Under the pieces are notes generated by a model. It saw only the letters and a program-made list of their open reading frames with translations, did not search any database and was not told where the DNA came from. This document shows positions 21,866-35,167 of a DNA stretch of 64,000 nucleotides, in pieces. This DNA comes from Ophioderma brevispina (taxonomy: Eukaryota; Echinodermata; Ophiuroidea; Amphilepidida; Ophiodermatidae). A program made the translations under genes and the position numbers. The stretch is taken from NCBI GenBank assembly GCA_023653785.1, contig JAMKCH010072263.1:62001-126000 (forward strand). The letters are read 5' to 3'. How positions within the stretch are numbered: position 1 is the first letter of the stretch; every line of letters begins with the position of its first letter.

Positions 21866-23540
21866 TTACAAATTTGTAAACAGATGTTTTGGTGATTTCT
21901 TCCATATGGAGGAGGAAATGGCATATGAAAAACCGGACCATGATTCAGGTCACCTCCCTTTAATCTTATTAAAATACTATAACTATTACTTCCTTAACAA
22001 TATTGTCTTCATTAACAATTACTGTGAGATTTCCCCACATCACTTCAAATTCTATCATAATCTGTTGTAAAGCTTAGTAGAACTACAGCTGGATGGATTC
22101 AGATTTAATCTAAGAAGCTGACCCCTTTTTGTAGGCGAGTAAACAGACAGGAAAAAAGGTTTGTATCAGAAACCGGAATTTACATGTAGCTAGCTGAAAC
22201 CAGATTGCGTACATATGACCGAGTATATCAAACCCAGGACAAGATCTATATACCGTGAAACCATGCAAGTTTTGATTGACTACATCCAGGACATTGACAT
22301 CACAGTTGCTACAAACCCCCCCCCTTCTTATATTTTTTTGAAGCCCCACAAAAATACCAAAATGGTCCACACCATGGAAAATGATGACTTTCCCTCTGAC
22401 ACTAACCACTGTTTTGTCCACTGTGTAAGTGTCTTTTAAAAATGGGTCAAAATAGTAAGCTACATTTGGCAAACCATCCTTTTGACACATTCAAATATAC
22501 AACCCTCATCAACAACAAGGAATCGTTTATGAACGTGATCAGTTCACAATTTTCATTGTATGATGTCATCATCTTCCTGCATATTAATGCACAAAGTTCT
22601 GTCAAGATTTAACCACATTATCTTACTCCTGAAGCTACAATCTTTGAAATTGGTCTAACACTAACATATACCAAAGACAACTAAATGCCCCAAGGTGCTC
22701 AAAGACATATCGTCACGTGAATGGAAAGATGTCATAAGTGAAATAGCTGCCATTTGTAAAAATTCCCACCAAACATACTTTTATGGCTATGTCTTGGTCA
22801 GTGCACTTACAAATGGTTCTTCATGGGACACAGACACTTGAAGAACCATTTTAGGATCCACTTACTCAAGGAAAGAAATTATATATCAACTTAGTACATG
22901 GCAGCACACTGATTTATCACGTGGCAGCTATGGCACTTACAACTTTCTTGCACTCACATGACGAGATATGATACCCTATATATCAACTTACAAGACCCCT
23001 TATTGCTGCCAGTAGAGACCACAAGATGAATTGTAATGGATGGTTAAATTTCACCGTAAATTCATAAAGACACAAAAATTAGCATTTCTAAAAGACCATA
23101 CCATTGGAAATTTTTGCTCTATAAAGAGGAAATCCCACATAAAAAGAGAAAATGTCACATAGCAGAAAGGCCAAGCCATGTCAACGCAGCTAAAATCAAC
23201 TGGCAACCCTCAACAAGAACAGCTCGCATTTTCACATACTAACCCTTTCAAAGCTTGTTGATTTTCACATGCAATATCATCATCAAGAGCTTACTCGATT
23301 ATCAAAAAAAATCTTTACAGATTACCAATATCCCAATGTCCCATACACAAATTGCTACATGATCAGGATATGGGTATAACCAACTTTGGTCAGTAAAGCT
23401 CAATAGAAAAACAAGTCTGCGCAGTTAATAGATTAGAGATCTCAATAGCCCAGATTATATCTTTTCCATAGCGAGTTTATGGGTTGTTGGGAGCACGTAC
23501 AGGCCCACGAGGCTACTTAGTCGGTGTAAGAATTACTTAC
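21866..23540. other. no gene seen
   Basis: The 126-codon minus-strand frame at 22110-22490 overlaps a 74-codon plus-strand frame and a C9 tract. It shows no recognisable domain. The remaining sequence is AT-rich. Confidence 0.45.
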
Positions 23541-23575
23541 CTTGTTCTAGTTTTATCTGCATGGAGTTTTGCTAA
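23541..23575 (-). other. possible 35-bp microexon
   Basis: The minus strand carries an acceptor-like TATTTATCACAG, then 35 bases, then a strong donor AACAAG|GTAAGTAAT. The 35 bases are open in one frame (LAKLHADKTRT). A TATATAAATAG word lies about 35 bp upstream of the acceptor-like site. Only the donor is a strong match. A chance splice motif in AT-rich sequence is the main alternative. Confidence 0.15.
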
Positions 23576-25608
23576 CTGTGATAAATATTTACCATATCTA
23601 TTTATATAGTTTGAAATTTCAGACTATCAAATCAATCTATTCCACTCACGAATGATGACAGCTCAAACTGATTGAAGTCATAACCAAAGGTATACTTGCA
23701 AGCATATTTTCTTTGAACGTATAGTGAAAAATATTTTGAGAAATTTGTGTTCATTTAATCAAAAAAGATCAGTTAAATGAAAGATTCAATAGTGACCTTT
23801 TTAATATATGAAATTTCAAATTCTTCAGACTTTATAGTGTAAAATTTATATCATGCCCATAAGAAAACTAAATTCTTCGATCCGCTTCCAAGCAATCTCC
23901 ATTATGTAATTGACTGAGGCTAAAAAACAACAGCCGACATTACATTCCATTATTTGCCTACACAACCTAATCCACCCGCATTTGCCTCCTAGCCACTTTC
24001 CCCAGGAATCCGTATTATAATTTGAACAACCAGGCCCTATGGGTAGTATACAAACAATATGGTATACGAGCAGGGTGGGTATACTTGCTATACTAGCATG
24101 TCACTACTGAATCTCATAACATGGCTCTTCATACAAAACACGTCCAGGTAATCATAGGTCATGGCGTGCTGTGAATATTTTTCTTGCTCGGCAGCGAGTC
24201 TGAGAGCATAAAGACGAGAGAGATGGAGAGGTAGGCGGATGTGTATGAACTCAACTTAACCCATGTTGTACAAGGCCTCCTTCTGTAAAGGGCTAGATGA
24301 ATTTTTGTGTTATTGATTTTAAACGATTTGACCTGTGATTATCTGTGTCCAAGCATTGGTAGAGATGTTGATGGTTTTTTGCATTCCAACACGGCTTGGC
24401 ATAGGGTGGTTCAATTTTCCCAAAAAGCTGGTTAGATTTGCAACAATTAAAAAAATCATGGGGTAAATCCTTTCTGAGAGGGCAGAATTGCACTCCTATT
24501 TGCTAATTGTCTCGCCAATGTCAAGTTAGGACCCAAACTAGGTCTCAGGTCAAATCTGAATGAGTTCACACAAAATTAAGGTGAGCAAAGAGGAAAAAAA
24601 CATGCCACGGGTGAACAGAACTTTCCAGTTCGGTTGGTCAGTCAGGCTTTTTGTTTTGGTTTTGCCCTTCTGGAAAAAAAATGAGCAAATTCTAGCATCA
24701 ACCAGTGTTGCTGCTAAATCTTGTTATTAATTGTATGCTGCTTAGCTTGTTTTTTAAGGAATCTGTTTTATTGAATTTGAAAGCCCACTTTAGTCTGTAG
24801 AACTCACAGGAATGTAAATTTGTGGTGTCATTTTGATACGATCACAAATACTGTCAAGTCTGTGGTCACATTCTTTCTTGTAGTAAAACCACCACAGCAG
24901 AGTAAATGAACTAGAAACTCTGTGGGATGCCATTTAATTCAGCCTCTGGTGCAACTTATGTTCACCGCATGTAGAAAGCCTCCAGCCCCATGTTCGACCA
25001 GAATCTCCATAAATTGGGCTGTAAACAGAGATGAACTGTAAACAAATATTGGAATTCGATGAAGAAGAAATACGCCAAGTGACGTATTTGAGGATTTGTT
25101 CCTTTCTAACAGGATCAGTCCCTTGTTCTTTGCTGTATTGAGTTGGCTTGCTTGAGGCTTTATAACAGTGAGGGTAAAGTCTCACAGAGTAGTATACAGC
25201 ATCTTTGCATTCACATTCTACCCTGGAGCTAATCAGTGTAACCCTAATTGCTGGCATATTTTCAAATTACATTTAAATAAACAGATATTCTACTAAAGTC
25301 TATAGTCCTTGTCCTCTACTTGAAGTTGTTTTTCCACTATTTCATATGTTGAGATGTTCAAGATGTAAAAACATGAACACTACACCTTGCAATAATCCCA
25401 GTCTAAATTTATCCATTTCATTAAATCCGTGCTGTGCTTTGTCTAGTAACTTAGTAAGGAAAGTCACCTTCAGTTGCTGTCACATCTAATAACGTCTTTG
25501 TGACATTGCTCAGAACACTGAACTGCTACAATCAAACATGGATGATTTCCTTTTTCTCTCATCATCTTTTCAATTCCACTCATTCTGACACACAAATGCA
25601 CCCACATA
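23576..25608. other. no gene seen
   Basis: AT-rich sequence with a short GC-richer patch at 24165-24240. Frames at 24293-24493 and 24934-25257 have no recognisable motif. Confidence 0.45.
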
Positions 25609-25794
25609 CAGTGGTGATGCCAGAGGGGTAATCCCCCCTAAAAAAATCCCACTCCCCAACTTTGCCCCTGACTAGAAGGAAAATGATGGAGATTTGGCAA
25701 AAAAACAGTGATTTGGGCCAAAATTGGTTTAAAATCTCTAAATTTTGGATATTTTGCCACCCCCACCCCAATTTCAAGTCTGGTGCCACCACTG
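25609..25794. mobile_element. hAT-type MITE with perfect 8-bp target duplication
   Basis: A 186-bp element with termini CAGTGGTGATGCCAG and, in reverse, CAGTGGTGGCACCAG. It is flanked by CCCACATA at 25601-25608 and CCCACATA at 25795-25802. The 8-bp duplication and CAGTG termini are hallmarks of the hAT superfamily. It is non-coding. The 175-codon frame starting at 25662 runs from this element into the following repeat and is spurious. Confidence 0.9.
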
Positions 25795-25993
25795 CCCACA
25801 TACAAACTCTCTCTCCCTCTCTTCTTCCCTCTCTCTCTCTTGATCAATCGATTGGTCAAACTCTCTCAAACTCCCACAAATTATCTTTCTCAATCTCACT
25901 CTCTCTTGAACAAAAAAGGGACACGGTCCATGTGGTCAAAAGCGCAGAGCAATTTTTTAAAGAAATGTATCCATGGCAAAAGGACACAGTTAA

Positions 25994-26350
25994 TCTCCTC
26001 TCATTTCCATCTAGCCAAAATCTCTTAATCCTGCCACAAGTTCTACAACTGAGGGGATTACTCTCCTATAGGATTATTCAATATTTTCCATTTCTGTATC
26101 TATGTTACTTCAGCTACTCCTGCATGGGGTTGTCATTGGAAAAAGATTTAGTTTTCATGTATTATTTGTTAATGTCTTCTCATCTCTAAATCTCTTAATC
26201 CTGCCACAAATTCTACAACTGGGGGGATTACTCTTGCAGTTTTAATTTTATAGGAATATTTTCCATTTTTCATACCTGTATCTATGTTGCTTCAACTAGA
26301 CCTGCACGGGGTTGTCATTGAAAAGGATTTGATTTTCATGTATTTGTTAG
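25994..26350. repeat. 170-bp tandem duplication
   Basis: Two adjacent copies, offset 170 bp, both contain TCTCTTAATCCTGCCACAA, GGGATTACTCT, CTGTATCTATGTT and GGGGTTGTCATTG in the same order. Divergence and small indels indicate an old duplication. Confidence 0.85.
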
Positions 26351-28019
26351 TGTGTTGCACTAAACAATGGCAATTAGAACAAAATACCAATCTATTATAG
26401 AAAAAACAACACTACTTTGGTATTTTTGATCAGCTATAAAGAAAAACCAAGTACAAATGCAATATCAACATTATTTTGCCATGCTGGGAAACATGTTCTT
26501 GTGTCTAAATGGGTACAAACTGCACACAGTAATGTAGCTGTATGTTATTTCGATAGTAACCTTGCCCATCCCTACAACCACTAATCAGATGCTATGCTTA
26601 CTTGCACATACAATTTTAAAATCCGAACGGCAGTAATCGCTTTCATGGACCTTTTCCTTATCCCCGTCACATTAATTCTTGAATTCATGAGTAAAATTCA
26701 TGACCAGTAAGTCAAAAATTTTAAGACCCAATTGGGGTTTATCGAAGGTTGAAACCATGATCAAAATTTATGTAATAATTAACAGGAAAAACCACTTTTT
26801 ACCCTTGTGGCAATTTTGACTGATTTCATGATTAGATGAGTAATAGTTTAATTGACTTCATGAAACTAAATACAACTAGATGGGAGCCCATTTGGGATTG
26901 TAGTAATAAATTCTTACACTCATAAACAATTCTCATCAATGCTCACAGCAGTAGAAGTGTGGATATTTATGATACTAGCCCACTGACTGATGACTTTGAA
27001 ATTACTGCATGGTTAATGGCAATTCAGAGGGGTATTAAGTCAATCCCACAATGCAAAAGGTTTGGGAAATTACACCTCAATAAGGTCATGTGACCCCACA
27101 AAAAATCCTTTTCTTAACACATAAAAACCCTGACTTTTAATGCTCATTTTAGCCCACAAAGCATTAGTACTTAGGGAATTTTTAGCATGATCATGAAATG
27201 TCTTGTGGTTCTTTAACTTCGAGGATACTTTTTATCCGTAAGTACTGACATGTGTTTAGTACAGTATAGGCACATTGCAATGCATTATGGGATTGATTCA
27301 AAATGGGAATTATGGGTGTGAGGAGGGGGTTGAAGCATTAGCAGAACCAGTGCTGTGTGTATAGGGGGATTCTCACATTTTGTTTGTTTATAGTTTACGG
27401 GATAGTTTATAGTACCCATATTAAAGACAATTAGCTGATGTAGTATCCATTGGTTACTGGTTCAAGCCTTGGCTCATGCACTTGTTCCGAATTCTGATTT
27501 GCCATAGGATTTGTGTTGTGATCAATGGGATCAGTGGTTTGAACCAAAGTTAGCATTTAAGCCAGTTGACCTGGCAACGGTCTTATTCTAATGTGCTCTA
27601 CATCAGTGAATTTGAAAACATGGGAAGAATTAGGAGTGAAGGAAAAGAAACATTATAATGCATTAAGTATTGGAAATAAACAAAAATGTCAATGGATCAG
27701 AGACATTAGATGGAGAAATTAAATGATGAAGCAATGAAAGCAATGAAAATGGTATTAATAAAGGAGAAAAATGGGGCCAATACAAAAGCGAAATTCTTTT
27801 TCCACTGCTCAAGTGCTGATCACGCATAATGATATTGTCTGCCCAGTCTTGTGTAAGCTTAAACATTTGCAAGCTTATTGCATTGAATTAGTATTATGTA
27901 TGTATCCCAATTCTTTGATCCAGTTGCATTTTTTCCCAGGTTGCTTTTTAAACACTTGACATTTCATAGAAAATGAAATCACATTATTATTCAATTATTC
28001 ATGTTCAAAAAGCATACAC
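26351..28019. other. no gene seen
   Basis: AT-rich sequence. Frames near 27663-27959 overlap on both strands without motifs. Confidence 0.45.
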
Positions 28020-28320
28020 ATGCAAGGACAACACAACTATCGAGCTGCCACCTAACACTAATGCGATGAAAGCGCTAGCCGGATGGATCTCACGACGAGC
28101 GTAAAACCCTTCATCGCTTGAGCCTGTAAACTCAAATCACACCTGCCAACTAGGTTATTTCCTGTCTACCAGAGTCCATGTCCGGCTCACCTCAATCCAA
28201 CAGCCATCTAATCCAACGCACATACACAGGGAGGCCAGTCATGTTATACTTGGCTCTGTTCCACCGGTTGGTTTTCCACCTTGGTAATCGGGGAGGATGG
28301 ATGGATACCGAATACCCTAT
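28020..28320. other. GC-enriched unique segment, function unknown
   Basis: This patch is clearly richer in G+C than the neighbouring several kilobases. It contains a dyad (GCGATGAA at about 28062 with TTCATCGC at about 28112) and CTAGCCGGATGG. No frame is long, and no acceptor-donor pair is convincing. It may be a conserved non-coding element, an untranslated exon or an unknown repeat. Confidence 0.3.
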
Positions 28321-29064
28321 TGATAATTTTCAGCATTGGTAATTATGTAACGTAATGCAATACAGGTCACAGAGCTAATGCACACAATCTGTGACTCGTG
28401 TAAAGCAAAATTTGAAATCCCAAAGCTTGTAGGATATTCAAAATTCAGAAGGCACCACATATTTTTTTAAATTTTATTAGAGCAAATCATTTTCAATAAC
28501 CTACAACCTTTAAGATTAAGACCAATTTTGTTCGTCAACTGAATATAAAATAAAGTCATAAGAAAATAGGTAAAAACAAACAAGCTGCAAGCTACTTATT
28601 AATCTCTTCTGGCATTTTTTTTTAATTTTGGGAAACCAAAATAAATGATTTTGACCATTCTACTTGCATTTCAGCCACACTCATCAAAGCACTGAAAAAG
28701 TACACTCACACATAAAAATTACATGAACAAATTACATGTAGAAATCTCATCAATCTATCCCAAACCTAAGCAGCCTTTACCAGGCATTAATTTTAAATAA
28801 TTCCAATGCCCGACAATCATGTCAAGGATTAACATATTTTGTGAGGTACCCCAAGTAAGGAAACAGGCCTTCTCAAGATGATTTGGTTACCACATGCGCA
28901 TCATATCTTTTACAGAATACAACTATTATACATTGGTTTTAAAATTACATGGTGCATTACATAAATTTTGTGAATAAAAAAAAATGCAATTGATAATATC
29001 AGAAACATGGCTGCATTAGAATAACTATAGTTGAAGCCAAAAATATTCAACTTCAACTGTGTAT
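28321..29064. other. no gene seen
   Basis: AT-rich sequence without shared repeats. Confidence 0.45.
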
Positions 29065-29290
29065 TGACAAAATTATGCAAATTAGCTCATTACCATAATT
29101 GCAAATGCAGATTTGACCTTTCATAGTGCAAGAGTAGTGCAGCCCTGACCTATTACCAAGTTTTCACTTGATCAGAAATCAAGAGCTGCAGCGAATCACC
29201 AACACCTGGACCAAAATATGCAAATTAGCTCATTGCCGTAAGTGTAATATGCAGATTTGACCAGTTGTTTTGTACTGTGATAGGAGTGAA
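29065..29290. repeat. two-copy repeat with ATGCAAATTAGCTCATT core
   Basis: Copies start near 29,072 and 29,215. Each has ATGCAAATTAGCTCATT followed 20-25 bp later by ATGCAGATTTGACC. A third copy of the core is at 21,378, and a degraded one is near 37,205. The core holds the POU octamer ATGCAAAT at 29075 and 29218. Confidence 0.65.
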
Positions 29291-32200
29291 ACAGGGGTGT
29301 TTGTTATCCTAAAGCAAGCCCTAATTTAAGAATCTTAACTTACAATTTTTACGACTTCAAAATAGTTCCAATGTCAAGGTAACACAAGATGGACTTTGCT
29401 TATATCTTTGTAATAGACTTACCATGGCCTATCTTCTAAAAAGGTAAGGTTACAGTAATGAGTCGCTCTGCATTTAAGATATGAATACATATATATCAAT
29501 TTAACATAAAACTACCCACTACGCAGAACAAATGGAGCCTTATTATTATAAGCCCCTACTCCTAACTCAATCATGATGACCAAAATGGTATGTTTTTATA
29601 GTGCAGAGAACTCGACTATCCCTGTTCCATTGTAGTATTTTATTGCAGGGAGGTAAATTATACAGAGTATAGGAGGCAAAGGAATACTGAAATATTTATC
29701 TTATGTCCTACCATCTGATTCCAGGGCATGAAGCAAATCAATGTAAACTTAGAATGATAATACGAGGTAGAGCTTCTGTGGGTTTGTGTATACTGCTTTT
29801 TCTTTTATTCCCAATGCTATCCTACATTAGATAGCAGCACGAGTTTTCATAAGCCCTCACATTCTTCATGACATTTCTTTCTCACTCGCAACAGCTACCA
29901 CATAATATTTTCAATTCTTTCCTTGTTCAATACATTAAAAAATGCACACACATAGGTCCATTTTTTTGCTTCAACTGCTTGGCAATGGATGCATAGCTGA
30001 TGCCTGGAATGTGTACCCTTTAAAAATGTGATTCAGGAATGGAAAGACCCACTGCACATTTGAAATTTCAGCATATTACATGTTGCTGCAACTACAGAGG
30101 GATTTACAAAAAATATAATAAAATGACATGGCCCTAGGGTGGCATCGATTCCCTGGGTGGTATGGACTATGTAATTGCTATCTGATTTAAAACATTAATG
30201 GTATGTAATTTTAAAATCATGTTACGTTTTCTGATGATTCCTTACTGAATAGCAAAGCGCAGGGAAAATTGATTTGAATTATTTATAGTGTTGAATTGCG
30301 TAGTCTCCCTTCCCGGCTGGTGGCCCAATGCCCCAAGTTTGGAAGTTCCATACAAGCTCGTCGCTTTCTTGTTGAAATTTACTCAAGGTCTTGAGTAAGG
30401 AAAAAGAACATTGACCGACGACTAGAGCAATATTTCAAATGACCGATGTCTTGATGGGATGTCTTTTAGTGAAAAATTGCAAGTTAACTGGCCCAAAGAT
30501 TGTATATATTCTTTATTATTGCATTTTAGTAAGTTTACTTTAAGGCCCTGCCTTGAACCTTGATGCATGAAACTGCATGTTGTTACCGGCGTGCCAATTG
30601 GAGCACTCCATCAAAAATCACGGCTGCCAGGCATACTAAAAATAGCTGACTATTCGTCACAGCGACCTGAAATGACATTACTAAGTCGTTGTGTGAATAT
30701 TTGGGCGTACTAAACATTCCGGACAGGACACCACCAAGTCTTGGACAGACAAGAATTGCGTTTTCATGGAGGTGCCAACAATTCGGCAGTCGTCTTTCAT
30801 CAACAAGTACACAAATACATGAACGAAAATACTGTTCATCCACACAGATAGAAAATACACTAATGTACCTCCCAGCTCTATATCAAGAACATTAGAGGAA
30901 ATTGCATTCAATATAATTATTAGAGTTGTAAATTTTGGTCAAATTGGCATTTTTAAAGATTTAAACTTAACCAGAAATATTCGGCTTGAACCACCAGAGA
31001 ATCCATGTAATGTACTTGAAAACTAACTTCTAATTTTTTCTAATCACTGTTACAACAAAACTATGTACATTTTCAAAATAAGTAAAACTCATTGATTTTT
31101 TTTCCTTCCCTTCAAAGGCATGTGGTTGTCATTTTTCATTCTTTGTGTGTATTAAAGATGTTAGTCTTGCACCGCACTGGGGTCCCTTGGATGGTACTTT
31201 ACAAATGCCAAGGTGGGCTGATCAACGGCTTTATTCCCCCTTTACCTCATCAGAATCAAAGTGTTGCCATGATCTATCCTCTGGCAAACATTGTCAGTAA
31301 TTAAAACAATCAATTTGAAGCTTTTTGTACATCTTTTCCCACACTATTGGTTTAAAACAAACACACAAAATCCTCTTGCAGATTTCCAATATGGGGGTAG
31401 GCAACCATTGTAAAATAAAACCCTAAATATCCCCCATAAATTATGTTTGGTTTGGGTGGTAGACCACATAACATTAGTCCCTATGTCTACCTTGGGTATA
31501 TTTCTATGGATATCATACCTCATCTTGAATACAGTAGCTCAAAGTGATCACGTACCATAATTCAATTGCTATCTAGATCAGATGTGTCAACTTTATAACA
31601 TATACATGAGCTATTTGACACCTTGCATTTATTTATATCTGATATATATTTACCACACCAGGCTTTTCAAAATCCTGATTCAACCACACTATTGGCCCGA
31701 ATGGGATCCAACAATTCAAACTACACATGTTCATCCACCTATGGCAGAGTTCAATGATTTTACAAGTAAAGCTTTAACATGAACCCGTCGCTTGTGGTAT
31801 TTTTGGGTTACCATATTTGTAGACACAAATATACTTTATTATTTTCTAATACAATAATTATGAAAGATATTAAACTGTTTGACAAGTAATTGAGGGTTTT
31901 ATTGGACTGTTGTGTCTAAAAGTCGCTCTAATGGTTACCATCGATTTCACAACCAGAAACATAGTCGATAAGCACAGATGTATCCGAGTATATGTGGTCT
32001 ATTATGATTAGTTACTCAATACTCAGAGGTTGTAATGAGCACAATTATCTTTTATTAATCTGGTGGTTTGGTGTTAAATAACTTGGATAAATTCTTGTAA
32101 AAAAAACACAAAATAGCATTTAAGGCATCAACCTTAATTCTAGTAAATTAATAATTCATTCTACTTAGCACAAATTCACAAGCGAATATATTTTCATCTA

Positions 32201-33687
32201 ATATCATACACTGATTTTGAGTTTCATCATTTTGACTGTGTAATTTAGTTTGGGACCTGTAAAGACACTATCACGATTCCCTCTGAAAATAGTCACACTT
32301 TTTTAAATTTGCAGGACAAGCTTGAAAGTGAAGGATAAATCTGTGTAATTCTGAATACGGTTATTTTTGTAACTGAACAATGGACAGAAAAGACGACACA
32401 GCAGTGTTCAAAGATAACTGCAATCTTCTCCATTAAATTTACTTTTTTAGTGAAGTGTCTGTATGGACAATGACAAAAATAATCCGATTTGTCTTAGGTC
32501 TTTCAGTCGGGGCTTTGCTAGTCTTATCATTTGCAGGGTATGTTAGGACCCCTTGTACTTGTTACAGACATGCAAAAATCTGCTTTTTGATAATTTTTTT
32601 GATTTCCAATTTGGCAAACACTGAAAGTGCCTTTAATCCAACCCTAAAATGAATGTTTTGACCAAAGTTTCATCACCTACCACCCTTGCATTTTCAGTTA
32701 CAGAGATTTTGGATTTACAAAACAATCAAAAATCCAGAAATGTCATCTTAAGAGGAAGGCCCCCCCCTTAGTGTACTAGATGACACCCACGACAAATCTA
32801 TTAACCATCAAGGATTTTATTAGCATAATTTGAATTTTGTCAATGGCTTGTTATGTCCAAAGAAGTATGCTTCCAAATTTGGACATTGTTTTCACAAGTC
32901 CAATTCAAATGTACATTATGCCAGTTTTTTCGTATGTGAGGAAAATGCTTTTGTAGAGTTTTTTTCCACCAAGTTCACAGCATTGAGCTAATTTACATGG
33001 TACTGAGTGCTTACACGCACTTACCACTTTTGGATTTAAAAAGAAAAATCCTGATGGACTGACTCTACCTCCATCTATTTTTTATGATCTAATACAACGG
33101 TTTTTTTCCCAAAAATTTCAACGTTGAGAAATAAAATGTGATGATCCACTCCAACATGCTGAAACTCCTAATCGCTAAAATCATCCAATGTTTTACCAGT
33201 GTAAAATTTAGAAAATGTATATATTTTCTACATTTGCAATTCCATCTATATCACATTTTTCATTAGTATCCAGGGTAACTATACATATCAATGAGCTGCA
33301 AGACTACATCTCTCACAGATCACCGACAAGTCTTATACATTATAATTCATTTTTGACATAAATCCAAGGGGTCCTAAAACAACAAAAACACACTAAAACA
33401 CCCTTGAAGTGAAGGGAAGATGATTCAAGGGGATTATTTAAAAGCCAGTGTAACACAATGACTTGGATTTTGTGTCAAATCAGCCAGGGTATCCTTGCCC
33501 TTGTAAAAGATTCTACAAGGAAGTAAAAAAAAATTTGTATAGTAAAGTAAATAAATTTTAGCTTATATAAAACAACAGTAAACTTAAACTCGCTATCTCA
33601 CTAAGTGATAGCTCATAGCGTGGAGCAAATGGATTGATTCGTAAATGGACAGACCCCCTTTTTTCATTAAAAATTATCCAAATGATT
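29291..33687. other. 4.4 kb without recognisable gene
   Basis: AT-rich sequence. The only long open stretch is 30583-30911, where three frames on both strands are open together. Such multi-frame openness in a GC-richer patch argues against reading any one of them as a gene. No transposon family defined elsewhere in the window occurs here. Confidence 0.45.
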
Positions 33688-33923
33688 TGACCTCTGACCT
33701 CCAATGATTTTTAACTCCAACATTAATTTTCTGTGTCAATCAAAGCTACAAAACCAAGTTTGTGGAAATCTGTTGCTCCTTACCAGAAATAAGGTCTTCA
33801 TTTTTCCACAACAGGCACCCATGATCCCAGGCAATTGATGGTATCCAAATTCCCCAACAATAGATGTGTAAAACTGGTATCTTCTGAAAAGATCCTATGA
33901 ATAAATTTGACCTATAATGACCT
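33688..33923. promoter_or_regulatory. paired nuclear-receptor-type half-sites (DR1 and DR4)
   Basis: TGACCTCTGACCT (one-base spacing, DR1) lies at 33688-33700 and TGACCTATAATGACCT (four-base spacing, DR4) at 33908-33923. They sit in two loosely similar contexts about 220 bp apart. These spacings are known for retinoid-X partners in animals. A dispersed half-site-rich repeat is the alternative, as at 4,878-5,140. Confidence 0.3.
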
Positions 33924-34598
33924 CCAATAACCTTTGATCTCACCCTCAACACATTCCATCATCACCCCCTCACCAAACAAAGATACCATTCTCATTTTCC
34001 ATGAAGCTCCTATACGATGCTGTGTTCTATTTTTTGTCCAGTCTACCCAACAGAAGATAAAATTGGCAAGGATTTCAAATTTTCTTCTACAAATGACTAA
34101 TCTGCAATTACAAATACATGCTCTAATCCTAATTACAATTTATCTTTTAAGAAAGAAGTCAAAAGCTATCATAAACTTTATCTTTTAAGTCCTAAATGGA
34201 TGAAGTGAAGGTACCAATGATACTTGACAATATGTGTCCTTGCCATTGCATTGACAAAATTTCTTCAATCCCACTAGCAGATTTAAGTCTCAGTCACATG
34301 TAATTTGTATAGCACAAGCTTAAATTCTTTGACCATATCATGTGCTCTACATGGTCAACTTCTACTTGCACGCTTGTCTTTTATTACCTTGTTCCATGAC
34401 TATGGATTTCAAAAGATTTTTAAAAATGTTATTTTAGTCTTATTTAGCCTGGGTAAATCAGTGTTCAGACACTGCTTTCCAATGATGCCCAGGGTTCGAG
34501 AATGACTTGGGGGCAGTCAGGGGCTCCACCCTACTCAATCAAAACTGGCTACAATTATATATAGGGGCGTGATTCTCCATGTAAATGAGACCAACAGC
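33924..34598. other. no gene seen
   Basis: AT-rich sequence. A B-box-like CAGGGTTCGAGAATG near 34490 lacks an A box. Confidence 0.45.
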
Positions 34599-34941
34599 TT
34601 AAAGGGGCGTGTTCCGATCGTCTTTGGGACCCCCCTGATTTACCCGGAAGCACTATCGATTGTGATATCAGATGAAAGGCCGTATTTTTCTCATTGTCGT
34701 CCTGAAATTTGAGCCCTCGAATCCATTTCATTCCAAAGATATAAACAAAAAAATGCCGTTTTAGTGGTTAACCACTTTAATAGCACAGTATTGAATAGGG
34801 CTTTGCAACATGCATTATTGCATCTACCATCAAAACCGCAAGTTTGTTTCCCACGGTACTTGATGGGGTGTATGTGCAAGTGCCAGGCTCTCATATCAAG
34901 TAGAGAACACAATGCACATAAATCGGAACAACCACCTTTAA
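34599..34941. mobile_element. TTAA MITE, family D, full length
   Basis: A 343-bp element flanked by TTAA, with ends TTAAAGGGGCGTGTTCCGAT and, in reverse, TTAAAGGTGGTTGTTCCGAT. It is inverted relative to 9,851-10,144 and about 50 bp longer. Shared internal blocks include GTGATATCAGATGAAAGGCC, CGTCCTGAAATTTGAGCCC and AAACCGCAAGTTTGTTTCC. Open frames across it on both strands are not genes. Confidence 0.85.
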
Positions 34942-35085
34942 CATCCCCTCCGAAGGATGGGGTATTCTCTTGGTTCATTTGCCAAACTTTGCCCAAGTCC
35001 AAGTGAACCACAGGGAGCGCTGAATTCCAGATTTCTTAAATAAATCAAATCCAGAATTAGTACCGAATTAAATCCTCATAGCAAG

Positions 35086-35150
35086 TGGCCCTGTCGGGAC
35101 TTGAACCGGAGACCTCCTATACCAAAGGCGGATACCCTAATCAGAGGGCC
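35086..35150 (-). tRNA. tRNA-like sequence with deleted D-arm (tRNA pseudogene or SINE head)
   Basis: On the minus strand a 65-base sequence can be closed by an acceptor stem GGCCCTC/CAGGGCC (six of seven pairs) followed by A. Its T-arm CCGGTTCAAGTCCCG carries a perfect B box. The D-arm lacks about eight bases including the A box, and the anticodon region GCCTTTGGTATAGG has an imperfect stem. The TTTGG in the loop area recalls tRNA-Pro, but the loop is too long. It is therefore best read as a dead tRNA or the head of a tRNA-derived SINE, and not as a functional tRNA. Confidence 0.5.
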
Positions 35151-35167
35151 ATGCTCTGTGCATCTTT

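Noticed and set aside
22110..22490. 126-codon minus-strand frame
   Set aside because: It overlaps an equally open plus-strand frame and a C9 tract. There are no motifs, splice sites or promoter.
25662..26189. 175-codon plus-strand frame, the longest in the window
   Set aside because: It begins inside a hAT MITE with a perfect target duplication and continues into a CT-rich stretch and a tandem duplication. No domain is visible.
27440..27560. tRNA-like sequence because of TGGTTCAAGCC
   Set aside because: It has a B-box-like word only, with no A box at the right distance and no stems.
30583..30911. Overlapping frames of 68-86 codons as a membrane protein exon
   Set aside because: Three frames on both strands are open over the same DNA, the hydrophobic stretch is short, and no acceptor-donor pair brackets it.
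34440..34510. tRNA-like sequence because of CAGGGTTCGAG
   Set aside because: It matches only part of a B box. No A box, T-stem or acceptor stem can be drawn.
35086..35150. Functional tRNA-Pro gene
   Set aside because: About eight D-arm bases including the A box are missing, and the anticodon stem-loop is mispaired.
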